A DNA stretch of 64,000 bases from Deltaproteobacteria bacterium (GTDB lineage Bacteria > Desulfobacterota > Binatia > HRBIN30 > JACQVA1): positions 62,001 through 126,000 of the forward strand of contig JACOST010000019.1 in NCBI GenBank assembly GCA_016178705.1. The letters run 5' to 3'. The translations under genes and the position numbers were made by a program. Below are positions 49,418 through 57,875 of the stretch, in pieces (position 1 is the first letter of the stretch; each line of letters starts with the position of its first letter). The notes below the pieces were generated by a model. The model ran no database searches and was not told the DNA's origin. It was given only the letters and a program-made list of their open reading frames with translations.

Positions 49418-50149
49418 ATGACGGAAGCGCGAACGAACCAAGCGGCGCGCAACAACGCGGCGTGGTGCGACGCGGTGTGTCGCGCCCACGGTCGACCGGG
49501 CGAGTTCTGGGACGGGATCTGGATCAACCGCCATGAAACACCTCGCTTCTATCCCAATGCGGTGACGCTGTCAGCCACAGCATCGGCCGCACAGCTTGAG
49601 CAGATCGATGATCTCACCCGAGCCCCGCTCGTGGGTGAGTGGGCAGTCAAAGACAGTTTTTGCACCCTCGATCTCGTTCCGCATGGATTCCGCGTTCTGT
49701 TCACCGCGGACTGGACCTGGCGACCGCCGTCGCGGCCGCGACCGAACGACGCGATTGCCGGCGCGCGTTGGGTGCGCATGCGCACCGCGGCAGATCTCGC
49801 GGCGTGGGAAGCGGCGCGGAGCGGCAAGCCCGCTACCGCAGACATCTTCCGACCGGCCCTCCTCGACGACGAGACCATCTCCGTGTTCGCTGCTTGTCGG
49901 GAAGGACGGATCGTCGCCGGCGGTATAGCGAATCGGACCGGGGAAGTTGTCGGTCTCTCGAACCTGTTTGTACCAGCGCACGATGGCGATGCGTTTCGCG
50001 CGGATTGTGTTGCCGCCGTGATTGCCGCGTTTCCGGATCTCCCTATCGTCGGCTACGAGCACGGTGAGGATCTCGCCACGGCCCGGGCCCTCGGTTTCGA
50101 AACAGTCGGACCGCTGAGAGTGTGGGTGCGGGCGTTGACCTCCGACTGA
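49418..50149 (+). CDS. Conserved hypothetical protein, GNAT-like C-terminal half
   Basis: 243 residues. No catalytic motif is clear, but the C-terminal half (SVFAACREGRIVAGGIANRT, then VVGLSNLF, then ALGFETVGPLRVWVR) follows the strand order of acetyltransferases that lack the classic Q-x2-G-x-G loop. ATG 49418 fits the start of compact sequence (MTEARTNQAARNN). It is convergent with malQ and divergent from the enoyl-CoA hydratase. Function unknown. Confidence 0.6.
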   Translation: MTEARTNQAARNNAAWCDAVCRAHGRPGEFWDGIWINRHETPRFYPNAVTLSATASAAQLEQIDDLTRAPLVGEWAVKDSFCTLDLVPHGFRVLFTADWTWRPPSRPRPNDAIAGARWVRMRTAADLAAWEAARSGKPATADIFRPALLDDETISVFAACREGRIVAGGIANRTGEVVGLSNLFVPAHDGDAFRADCVAAVIAAFPDLPIVGYEHGEDLATARALGFETVGPLRVWVRALTSD

Positions 50150-50165
50150 GCGCTCGCCCTCTTGC

Positions 50166-51698
50166 TCACGACTCGCGCGTGCGGCCGGTTGCGACGGCGG
50201 CTTGTCGTAGAGCTGCTGTCGCTGCGCGCAGCTCCGGAGCGTCAGCCAACTGTTCCACTGATACGGGCATGCGCCAGTTCCAGTTCTGATTGCTCGGCGT
50301 GTCGGGTACGTTGATGCGGTCCGGCCACCCAAAGAGATCCTGGATCGGAAGGATCACGAGTGCGGAACCTGCTTCGTACAGGCTCGCGATGATGCGCGAG
50401 TACACCGCCGCGGCGAGCGTGGGTGATTCGACATTCGCGGCGATACCCAACGCGGCCAGCGCGGCCGTGCGATCAGCCGGGGCGAGTCCTCTCCACCACT
50501 CGACGAGCGTGCCGGTGTCGTGCGTACCGGTGGTTGCAACCGACAACTGATCGTACGTACGCGGATCGCAGAACGTACCGTTCGCCCGCTCCCAGCGGAA
50601 CACCTTGTAGCCGGGAATCCCACGACGATGCAGCGTCGCACGCACCCAATCAGGCACGGTGCCAAGGTCCTCCGCGATCGGCACTGCGTCTCCGCTGGCT
50701 TCAATGACGGCGCTGAGAAACGCCTCGCCCTGCTGTTGTTGCTCGGGTTCGGCGGCCGGAACGAACCCGCGCGGCCGAGCGGGGTCATGCGGGATCGCGT
50801 AGCTGCGGAAGAAGCCGATGATGTGATCGATGCGAAAGAGATCGTAGAGCGTCGCCGCGTGCTGGGCGCGGCGACGCCACCACGCGAAGTTGGTCGCGCG
50901 TACGCGTGGCCAATTGTACATCGGCAGGTTCCAGCTCTGTCCGGATTCGCTGAAGTCGTCGGGCGGCGCACCGACCGAGCAGGTGGGATCGAACTCATCT
51001 TGCCGCGCCCACACGTCGGCGCTGTCGCGCCCGATGACGAACGGCAGATCGCCCATCAGCCGCACCGCCTGCGCCGCCGCCGCGCGGCGCACGCGCTGCC
51101 ACTGCTCGGCCGCTTGCCATTGCACGTAGCGGAAGAACTCGATGCGCGCCGCCAAGCGAGCCGCCGCTTGCGCCAACGCCTGCGGTTCGCGCCGCTTCAA
51201 CGCTTCGGGCCACTCCTCCCAGGCACTCGCGCCAAACGACTCTTTCAACGCTTGATAGAGCGCGTAGTCGTCGAGCCAATCGCGATTGGTGTCGAGGAAC
51301 GTCCCCAATCGCTTCCGCGCGGCGGACCGTCCCGTGCTTTGAAATGTATCGAAGGCCTCCGCGAGCGCTTCTAGCTTGGCCGCGCGGATGGCACTGCGCG
51401 GCAGCGGTCCGGTGTCGCCGTCGATCGGTACAACGCTCGGCGCATGCGGGACGGCGTGCAGACTGAGGTAGAGGGGGTCGATGGCGAACGCGCTGAGCGC
51501 GTTGTACGGACTCGCCTCGCCGGGCACGGTCTCGGTGATCGGCAACAGTTGTACGACACGCTGCCCAAAACTGGCGGCCCACTTCACTAGCGGCACGAGA
51601 TCGAGAATCTCGCCGATGCCGGCGTCGCGGCCGCTGCGCAACGAAAACAGCGGAACCACGAACCCCGCGCAGCGATCGTACGGCGATGGTCGCGGCAT
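50166..51698 (-). CDS. malQ: 4-alpha-glucanotransferase (amylomaltase, GH77)
   Basis: 510 residues, the standard bacterial length. SPYNALSAFAIDPLYLSL, GDLPFVIGRDSADVWA, LFRIDHIIGFFRSY (nucleophile Asp), PIAEDLGTVPDWV (acid/base Glu) and TGTHDTGTLVEWW (third Asp) are all intact. It disproportionates maltodextrins, so the organism probably stores or uses alpha-glucans. It faces away from the GH1 gene and no maltose transporter is nearby. Confidence 0.95.
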   Translation of the reverse strand: MPRPSPYDRCAGFVVPLFSLRSGRDAGIGEILDLVPLVKWAASFGQRVVQLLPITETVPGEASPYNALSAFAIDPLYLSLHAVPHAPSVVPIDGDTGPLPRSAIRAAKLEALAEAFDTFQSTGRSAARKRLGTFLDTNRDWLDDYALYQALKESFGASAWEEWPEALKRREPQALAQAAARLAARIEFFRYVQWQAAEQWQRVRRAAAAQAVRLMGDLPFVIGRDSADVWARQDEFDPTCSVGAPPDDFSESGQSWNLPMYNWPRVRATNFAWWRRRAQHAATLYDLFRIDHIIGFFRSYAIPHDPARPRGFVPAAEPEQQQQGEAFLSAVIEASGDAVPIAEDLGTVPDWVRATLHRRGIPGYKVFRWERANGTFCDPRTYDQLSVATTGTHDTGTLVEWWRGLAPADRTAALAALGIAANVESPTLAAAVYSRIIASLYEAGSALVILPIQDLFGWPDRINVPDTPSNQNWNWRMPVSVEQLADAPELRAATAALRQAAVATGRTRES

Positions 51699-51893
51699 TG
51701 AATCAGGCTCAGTCGTCCCGGTGGTGCGCGGAGAAGATTCGTCCCGTCATCGTGTCCGCCTCGAAGAACGGCGCGACCCTACAGCGCGGCGCGCGCGAGG
51801 GTCAAGCTGCACCGAGGCGGCCGCGGGCGTGCTTTCAATTCCTCGCCGCCTCCGCTACACCCGCACGCAGTCAACCAACTCTGGAGGTGAGCG

Positions 51894-52280
51894 ATGAGTG
51901 TTGCCATCGTCTGTACCGCGCTGCTTGGTCTGCTGGTGTTTGCCCTCGGCTTCGCCGTGTCGGCGACGCGCGGCTCAACCGGCACCAACTTCGGTTACAA
52001 GCCCGACCCTGCCGACCGGCTCTACAAACTCGTCCGCGCGCACGGCAACGCGACCGAGTACTGCCCGATGATGGCGATCCTGATTCTCCTCATCGGCGCG
52101 CACCAGCCGTCGACGTGGATGATATGGACGTTCGTCGCAGCCACCGCACTGCGCTACTGCCACGCGGCGGGGATGATCCTGTCTCCCACGCTGGACAAAC
52201 CCTACCCGTTACGCTTCGTCGGCGCGCTCGGGACCTACCTTGCCGGCTTCGCACTCGTCGTTGCGGCACTCATGGCGTGA
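51894..52280 (+). CDS. MAPEG-family membrane protein
   Basis: 128 residues with four transmembrane helices. HGNATEYCPMMAILILL matches the GNxxEYxP region of MAPEG proteins, which in eukaryotes are glutathione-dependent transferases and peroxidases of lipid metabolism; bacterial members are poorly known. TCTGGAGGTGAGCG before the ATG is a good ribosome-binding site. Confidence 0.8.
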   Translation: MSVAIVCTALLGLLVFALGFAVSATRGSTGTNFGYKPDPADRLYKLVRAHGNATEYCPMMAILILLIGAHQPSTWMIWTFVAATALRYCHAAGMILSPTLDKPYPLRFVGALGTYLAGFALVVAALMA

Positions 52281-52308
52281 CCCGATCGTCGACAGTGAGC
52301 CGTCCGCA

Positions 52309-53601
52309 ATGAGCAGCCAGACCCAGAGCGACTGGACTCCGCTGCTGCCGCGCGAGCCGCTGACCATCCCTCCCGATTTCATATGGGGCGTCGCGTCGTC
52401 CGCGTTTCAATCGGAGGGCGGCGAAGTCCCGAACGACTGGGTCGCAGCTGCGCGCGCGGGACGCGTCCCGGGGAATCCTGGCAACGGCTTCTGGAATTGC
52501 TTCGCCGACGACTTTGCGCAGGTCGCGGCGCTCGGTGTTCGTCACTATCGGCTTTCAGTCGAGTGGAGCCGCGTCGAGCCCGAACGTAGACGCTACGATG
52601 AAGTCGCGCTCGACCGTTACCGCACCATGTGCGACGCCGCTGTCGCGGCTGGACTCACGCCGTGGGTCAATCTGTTTCATTTCACGCATCCGCTTTGGGT
52701 TGCTGAATCGGGCGGGTTGCAGAACGCAGCCAATCGCGACGCGTTCGTTCGCTACGTCGACCGCGTCGCCCGCGCACTCAGCGGGCACGCGCGACACTTC
52801 CATACACAGAACGAGTCGATGGTGTACGTGCTGGCGTCATACTTCTTGGGCGAGAACCCGCCGTTCGTGCGCGATCCCGCCATCGCCTACGAGATGGCGC
52901 GCCACGTCCTGTGGCTGCACGCCAGCAGTTACGCCGTGCTCCATGAGATCGTAGCCGACGTGACGGTGGCTACGATCGAAGTTTATTTGCCGTTGATCGC
53001 CGAGACCGCGGCGTTTGCGCCCGCCGTGGAACTCTTCGACCGGTGGTACCACGGTGCGCTGTTGCAGGGGCTCGCCTCGGGCATCATTGACCTTCCGGGA
53101 CGAGATCCAGAGACGGTCCCCGCCTTGCGCGGCGCCGTCGACCTCTACGGCTTCAACTACTATTCGGCATCGTCGCTGGGCCCAAACGGAGTTGGGACAT
53201 ATGCCGAGCATGCCACCGCTCCGACCGACACGATGGGACGAAAGGTCTGCCCCGAATTCCTGGAGCGCGGGCTGACGCGCGTGGCCGCCGCCCTTCCCGG
53301 CGTGCCGCTCGTCGTCACCGAGAACGGCTGCCCAACTCGCGACGAAGCCTTCCGCATCCGCTACCTCGCCGCGCACCTGGCGGCTCTGCTCCGCGCGCGT
53401 GACGGCGGCGTCGACGTTCGCGGCTACTTCCACTGGACCGCGGTCGACAACTACGAATGGCATCACGGTTTCAGTGACGCCCGCTTCGGCCTCATCGGCT
53501 TCGATCCGGTCACGCTGCGGCGTCAAGTGAAGGACTCTGGCCGTTGGCTGGCGCGCGTGATCGCATGCGGCCGACTCGACCCCAGCGACTGGCCGAGTTG
53601 A
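52309..53601 (+). CDS. Glycoside hydrolase family 1 (beta-glucosidase-like)
   Basis: 430 residues. FIWGVASSAFQSEGG is the GH1 opening, HYRLSVEWSRVEP the conserved second strand, FHTQNESMVYV supplies the acid/base Glu (family TxNEP, here NES), VDLYGFNYYS the middle motif and VVTENGCPTRD the nucleophile Glu. ATG 52309 is preferred over upstream in-frame codons by motif position. No signal peptide, so it is cytoplasmic. The NEP-to-NES change and the lack of insertions suggest an unusual sugar specificity. The stop overlaps the next start (TGATG). Confidence 0.85.
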   Translation: MSSQTQSDWTPLLPREPLTIPPDFIWGVASSAFQSEGGEVPNDWVAAARAGRVPGNPGNGFWNCFADDFAQVAALGVRHYRLSVEWSRVEPERRRYDEVALDRYRTMCDAAVAAGLTPWVNLFHFTHPLWVAESGGLQNAANRDAFVRYVDRVARALSGHARHFHTQNESMVYVLASYFLGENPPFVRDPAIAYEMARHVLWLHASSYAVLHEIVADVTVATIEVYLPLIAETAAFAPAVELFDRWYHGALLQGLASGIIDLPGRDPETVPALRGAVDLYGFNYYSASSLGPNGVGTYAEHATAPTDTMGRKVCPEFLERGLTRVAAALPGVPLVVTENGCPTRDEAFRIRYLAAHLAALLRARDGGVDVRGYFHWTAVDNYEWHHGFSDARFGLIGFDPVTLRRQVKDSGRWLARVIACGRLDPSDWPS

Positions 53602-54215
53602 TGCAGACCACGGGATTTGGAACCGGCGTCTCGTGCTCCCGTCGGCGCCTGGCCGCGCGCATCGGCACCTTCATCGCTGCTGCGTTGATCGCAAGCGCAT
53701 CACGCTTCAGCCGCGCGGCCGAGATCGAAGGCGTGACCTTCAGCGATCGCGTCGAGACGCACGGCACCGTGCTGCGGCTCAACTGCACCGGCTTGTTGCG
53801 CTACATGGTTGTCATCAAGGGCTACGTGGCGGCACTTTATCTGGCACCAGGCGAGCAGCCCGACGAAGTGTTGTCGGACCTCTCCAAGCGACTTGAGATC
53901 AACTACTTCTACGCAATCAAAGGCCTCGACTTCACCGAGGCAACGGATCGCGGGATCGCCGCCAACGTGGATGCCGCGACGGCTGCACGCTTGCGGCCGC
54001 GCATCGATCAATTGAACGCGCTCTACGAGGACGTGCGACCGGGCGACCGCTATTCGCTCACCTATGTGCCGGGAGCCGGTACGGAACTCGCGCTCAATGG
54101 AACGCCGAAGGGCACGATCGCGGGCGCCGACTTCGCTGCGGCGCTGTTTGCAATCTGGCTTGGGCCACATGCACTCGACGACTCGCTGAAGTCGCAGCTC
54201 CTTCATTGCTCCTGA
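53601..54215 (+). CDS. Chalcone isomerase-like exported protein
   Basis: 204 residues. An N-terminal signal (IGTFIAAALIASASRFSRAAE) precedes a chalcone-isomerase-like domain: GVTFSDRVETHGTVLRLNCT, VVIKGYVAALYLAPGEQP, LEINYFYAIKGLDFTEATDR, PGDRYSLTYVPGAGTELALN. Bacterial members are not flavonoid enzymes and are thought to bind fatty acids or other small lipids. ATG 53601 overlaps the GH1 stop (TGATG), indicating coupling. Confidence 0.75.
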   Translation: MQTTGFGTGVSCSRRRLAARIGTFIAAALIASASRFSRAAEIEGVTFSDRVETHGTVLRLNCTGLLRYMVVIKGYVAALYLAPGEQPDEVLSDLSKRLEINYFYAIKGLDFTEATDRGIAANVDAATAARLRPRIDQLNALYEDVRPGDRYSLTYVPGAGTELALNGTPKGTIAGADFAAALFAIWLGPHALDDSLKSQLLHCS

Positions 54216-54225
54216 GCTACCGCGC

Positions 54226-54789
54226 GTGATTCGGCCTATGAGGGATGCGCCGCCGGCTATGGTCCGTTTGATCAATTTCGGAGCCTTCTATCTTGGTTGG
54301 TTCGCCTGCGTCGTGGGCGCCGCGCGCGGCTTGCCCTTGGCGGGACCGGCGGTCGTGGTGGCGTTGATCGCCGTGCACCTGCTGTTGGCACCGCATCGTG
54401 TCGGCGAGTTGCGTCTGATCGCGGCCGTCGGCGCGCTCGGTTTTTTGATCGACAGCGTGCAAGCCGCATTGGGTGTCTTCACCTTCGCCGGTCAGCCCGG
54501 AGTCTGGCTCTGTCCCCTGTGGCTAGCGTCGCTGTGGCTGATCTTCGCGACGACGCTGAACGGTTCGATGAATTGGTTGACAGGTCGCTATGCGCTCGGC
54601 GCCGCACTCGGTGCGATCAGCGGCCCGCTGAGCTACTGCGCGGCGGTCCGGATCGGCGTGATCGAATTTCCGAGCATGGCCATGAGTGTGACCGCGCTCG
54701 CAGTGGTGTGGGCACTGACGGTGCCGACGCTCTTGTTGCTGCGTGATCGGATCACGCTGCCACCCGCCGTGGCGCTACCGGTACGGTGA
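54226..54789 (+). CDS. DUF2878-family membrane protein
   Basis: 187 residues with about six transmembrane helices. WLCPLWLASLWLIFATTLN is the family hallmark, followed by NWLTGRYALGAALGAISGPL. Function unknown; DUF2878 genes are often beside lipid and small-molecule genes. It starts at GTG 54226 or at one of two later Met; the gap to the chalcone-isomerase-like gene is only 10 bases, so the GH1-CHI-DUF2878 genes are one transcript. Confidence 0.8.
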   Translation: MIRPMRDAPPAMVRLINFGAFYLGWFACVVGAARGLPLAGPAVVVALIAVHLLLAPHRVGELRLIAAVGALGFLIDSVQAALGVFTFAGQPGVWLCPLWLASLWLIFATTLNGSMNWLTGRYALGAALGAISGPLSYCAAVRIGVIEFPSMAMSVTALAVVWALTVPTLLLLRDRITLPPAVALPVR

Positions 54790-54927
54790 GATCGCTACTG
54801 ATTTGCCGATTCGCGACGTAGTGCGCGAAAGTGCCGACCAGTCGTCTGTTCCAAGCCCAATCAAAGGAGAAGCCTTGAGCCCGATCCGCGCCGCTTCCCG
54901 GGATGCGCGTTGGCTGGCGCGGAGCCG

Positions 54928-56523
54928 CTATGGGCGGACCGACTGGCGAATGAGGTGGGCCAGGCTATTGATAAACGCGGTGATGGCGTTCTGATCAACC
55001 GCCAAACCAGGCGCCGTATCGGCCGGAGCCGTGGGTGTCCGGGTGGGTCGACGCGTTGGCGTCCGCGTGGGTCGTCGCGTTGGCGTGCGTGTTGGCCGCC
55101 GCGTTGGTGTGCGTGTCGGCCGGCGGATGCTACCGCGGGTTGGGGTGCGCGTGGGTATGCTGGTTGTCGTTCGCGTGGCAAACCGCGCTCCGGCTGGCGT
55201 GGGTGTGCGCACCACCAACGCGGTCGCCGTTGGGGTCGGGGTCGACGAGGTAGCGCCGCTGCTGGAGGTCACCGGGGTTGGGGTTGGAGTGGCGGCAATC
55301 ACCGCTGGCGCGCGGTCGGGATACATGAAGGTAACCGCGGCGATGTCGTCGCTACCCAGGCCGGCGCAGCGGCCGTCGAAGTGTGCGGTGGCCGCCATTG
55401 TGGCACTGCTATCGGTGGCGTGCCCCAAGCCGATGGCGTGCCCCAATTCATGCGTGGCCACTTCCGCCAGATTGCACGTGGTCCAGAATGGACAGTTCTC
55501 CCACCCGTTGTTGAACATCACCTTCCCGGTCACGATCTTGTGAAACGTCGTGCCGCTGACCTCGGTGGTCTCCCATGAACTGCAGTAGCTGCCCACCGCC
55601 AGGACGCCCCCGCAGTTCACCGGGTCGGTGACTTCGTTGTACGGGTCGTTGAAGATCAGTCGGCTGCCGCCCCCACACCCCGCGAGCGGCATCGGGTCCA
55701 TCAACCCGCCGTCTCCGAGCTGCAGATTCGTTCCCGCCACAGTCGACCACGCCGCGAACGCTTGGTTCAGCGCCATGCGCGAGTCGGCGGGGCCGATCGC
55801 CATATCGCCGGTGCGATCGATCTGAAACGCCACCACCTGCCCCGCATCCGGCTCGAACCAGCGCGCCGGCGTGCCCAGAAACGTGAACGCGCTGAGCTGT
55901 TGCTGGCGTACGCGCTGCGTGAGTTCCGCCGGCTGCATGACGATTGCCGGGCCGTACGCGCTGCTTGCCGACGGCCCGCGGCGGGCAATGCGGGCAATCA
56001 CTTCGTCCAACTCAAGCGTCTCGGGTTGCGGGTTGGTTTCGACGTGCCCCGTGTGACGATCGAGCACGGTCACGCCGCTGCCATATGACCGGCGCACCAA
56101 GCGCTGGCGTCTGCCGGCGTGGAGCGTGTACTTGCCCATCGCCATACTGGTAGTGCGCAAGGTGCCATCGACGTTTTGACTGACGAACACCAGCACCCGC
56201 TCCCCGACGTGGTACTGCGGGCTGCCGTAAAGGCGTTCGCTGCGACCCGGCAGTTCTCCCCCCGCCTCGCGGAGCACCAATTCGCCTGCGGGCAGACTGC
56301 CCGCGACGATCGCGCTCGGCGTCAGATGCACGTAGGTCTGCACGCCGCCGGTGGCGTCATTCGCCGCGGCTTCGATCCCGCTCACCGTGCCGGTCACCAC
56401 GGCCACTGATTGCGCCGCCAGCTCGCTCTCGTCTTGCAGCACGAACGTCGTCGCCTTCGTCCGCGCAGAGATGAGGAGCAGACTGATGGAGCACCCGAAA
56501 AGCCAACCCAACCGCACACGCAT
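54928..56523 (-). CDS. Secreted matrixin-type zinc metalloprotease with Pro/Thr/Arg-rich tail
   Basis: 531 residues. A signal peptide (MRVRLGWLFGCSISLLLISA) is followed by a roughly 230-residue pro-like region and a catalytic domain with HELGHAIGLGH near 375, the HExxHxxGxxH zinc motif. The Met-turn is then likely the Met of VTFMYPDR. From about 430 the tail is Pro/Thr rich and carries four RRPTRTPT octapeptides encoded by a 24-bp tandem repeat. A C-terminal helix (NAITAFINSLAHLIRQSV) may be an anchor or sorting segment. ATG 56523 is chosen at the signal peptide. Likely a surface or secreted protease acting with the adhesin-like genes upstream. Confidence 0.8.
   Translation of the reverse strand: MRVRLGWLFGCSISLLLISARTKATTFVLQDESELAAQSVAVVTGTVSGIEAAANDATGGVQTYVHLTPSAIVAGSLPAGELVLREAGGELPGRSERLYGSPQYHVGERVLVFVSQNVDGTLRTTSMAMGKYTLHAGRRQRLVRRSYGSGVTVLDRHTGHVETNPQPETLELDEVIARIARRGPSASSAYGPAIVMQPAELTQRVRQQQLSAFTFLGTPARWFEPDAGQVVAFQIDRTGDMAIGPADSRMALNQAFAAWSTVAGTNLQLGDGGLMDPMPLAGCGGGSRLIFNDPYNEVTDPVNCGGVLAVGSYCSSWETTEVSGTTFHKIVTGKVMFNNGWENCPFWTTCNLAEVATHELGHAIGLGHATDSSATMAATAHFDGRCAGLGSDDIAAVTFMYPDRAPAVIAATPTPTPVTSSSGATSSTPTPTATALVVRTPTPAGARFATRTTTSIPTRTPTRGSIRRPTRTPTRRPTRTPTRRPTRTPTRRPTRTPTAPADTAPGLAVDQNAITAFINSLAHLIRQSVRP
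55025..55130. repeat. 24-bp tandem repeat coding RRPTRTPT
   Basis: Four in-frame copies of a 24-base GC-rich unit in the tail of the metalloprotease. On the plus strand they read as GTTGGCGTGCGTGTTGG-like words. Length changes here would keep the frame and vary the linker. Confidence 0.8.
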
Positions 56524-56968
56524 GATGGATGCGAGTTGAGCGAGCGCTGTGCCACGCACCACGCGCCAATCGTGTCGTCACGCTTTGATCGCAGCCGTAG
56601 AGGATCTCAACGTTCACTTGTCGGCATAGCATCGAGCCGCCATTTCCATGTCACCACCATCTTCGTCTGGGCCTATTTCAACACGGCGTGCGCACTAGAA
56701 TGCCGCGTGCACAATGCCTCCGCACATGCCAGGGCGAGTCGGACACGCATGCGTAGTCACGACGCATACGCCATGCGGATTTGTCGGTTTCCGCGAGCCC
56801 TACCGAAGGGACAGAGCCAAGGGTGGCGTCGCGCGTGCATGAGGTTCCAAGGGCCGGGCCGCAGGGAAGGTCCTCGCACCGCGTCGCAAGCTTGAACCGC
56901 GCGCTAGGCATAGAAATGCGCGGCGCGTCGCCGCCTGATGTGGACAGAGACCAGGGTCTAGGTAGGAG
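56524..56968. other. Intergenic region upstream of the metalloprotease
   Basis: About 445 bases without a credible gene. It must hold the promoter of the minus-strand metalloprotease. Small ORFs here lack motifs, start context and codon pattern. I see no repeat or RNA structure besides the terminator at 56969-57016. Confidence 0.5.
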
Positions 56969-57016
56969 TGGCCCGGGACGCTGGCACGGCAATCAACGCG
57001 CGCGCGCCCCGGGCCA
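56969..57016 (-). terminator. Hairpin terminator after the thioester/EGF gene
   Basis: TGGCCCGGG (56969-56977) and CCCGGGCCA (57008-57016) are perfect 9-bp arms, 15 bases beyond the stop codon of the large minus-strand gene. The loop is long (30 bases) and contains CGCGCGCGCG. Confidence 0.6.
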
Positions 57017-57029
57017 AATCAGCGGGTTG

Positions 57030-57875
57030 GCTCAATCGCTGCGATCGATAAACAAGGTGCGGCGGTTCACCAACGCCTTGGCGTTGTAGCGCCCTTCCCA
57101 GCACAGGCCGTTGTTGTTTTTGAGTTGCACGATCACCTGGTGATCTTGGTCCAGCGGCAGATCGGGGATGTAGGTGTTGACCCCGCGCGCGATGTAGAGC
57201 AGCCGCGCCTTCCCATCCTCCCCTTTGCTCAGACTCACCAGGCGCGCCCCGTTGTTCACCCCGTGAGGATCGAGGTAGCGATAGCCGCTTCGCGTCGACC
57301 GCCAACACGGCCGCGCCTGGTTGCAGTCGCTCAGCGCAGGGAGGTTGCTGCCCAGCACGAACGATGGGATGTCCCCGATCGAGTCATACATGCACAGATT
57401 GTAGATCGTCGAGTTGACCGGGTCGCCAAACTCCTCCTTGGTTGTAGCCGCACCCTGGTTCCATAGCCAGATGATCCCATCGAAGCGGCTGTCCGAGAGA
57501 TCGCGGAGCAGCAGCAGCGAGTGCTTCACCTTCGTCACGGAACGACATCCCGACAGCGGCGATACGGGGCAGAAGTCTTGAATCTCGACCCGCGGCGTCC
57601 GCGTCGGCTTGCGGGTGCGCGTACGAGTCGGCGTAGGCGTCCGTGTGATCGTGATCGTGGGGGTCACCGTGGGAGTGACTGTCACTACCGTCGCTGTCGG
57701 TGCCGGTTGATCGCAGGCGGCGCCGATGAATCCAGCCGTGCACGTACAGCCACCTGTCCCGGTCAGGCCGTCACTACACACTCCGTGGTCATTGCACGCA
57801 GTCGCTGCGCCACCCGGGCACGGGGCACAACTCGAACCGAAGTAACCAGCCGCACATTGATCGCAGTTCGTCCCC
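57030..57875. repeat. Paralogous 3' module, copy 1
   Basis: About 845 bases nearly identical to 62069-62911, encoding the last EGF-like unit, the Thr/Pro/Arg linker and the ~190-residue C-terminal domain of two large surface proteins. The protein segments differ at only a few positions, so the copies are recent or under gene conversion. Confidence 0.9.
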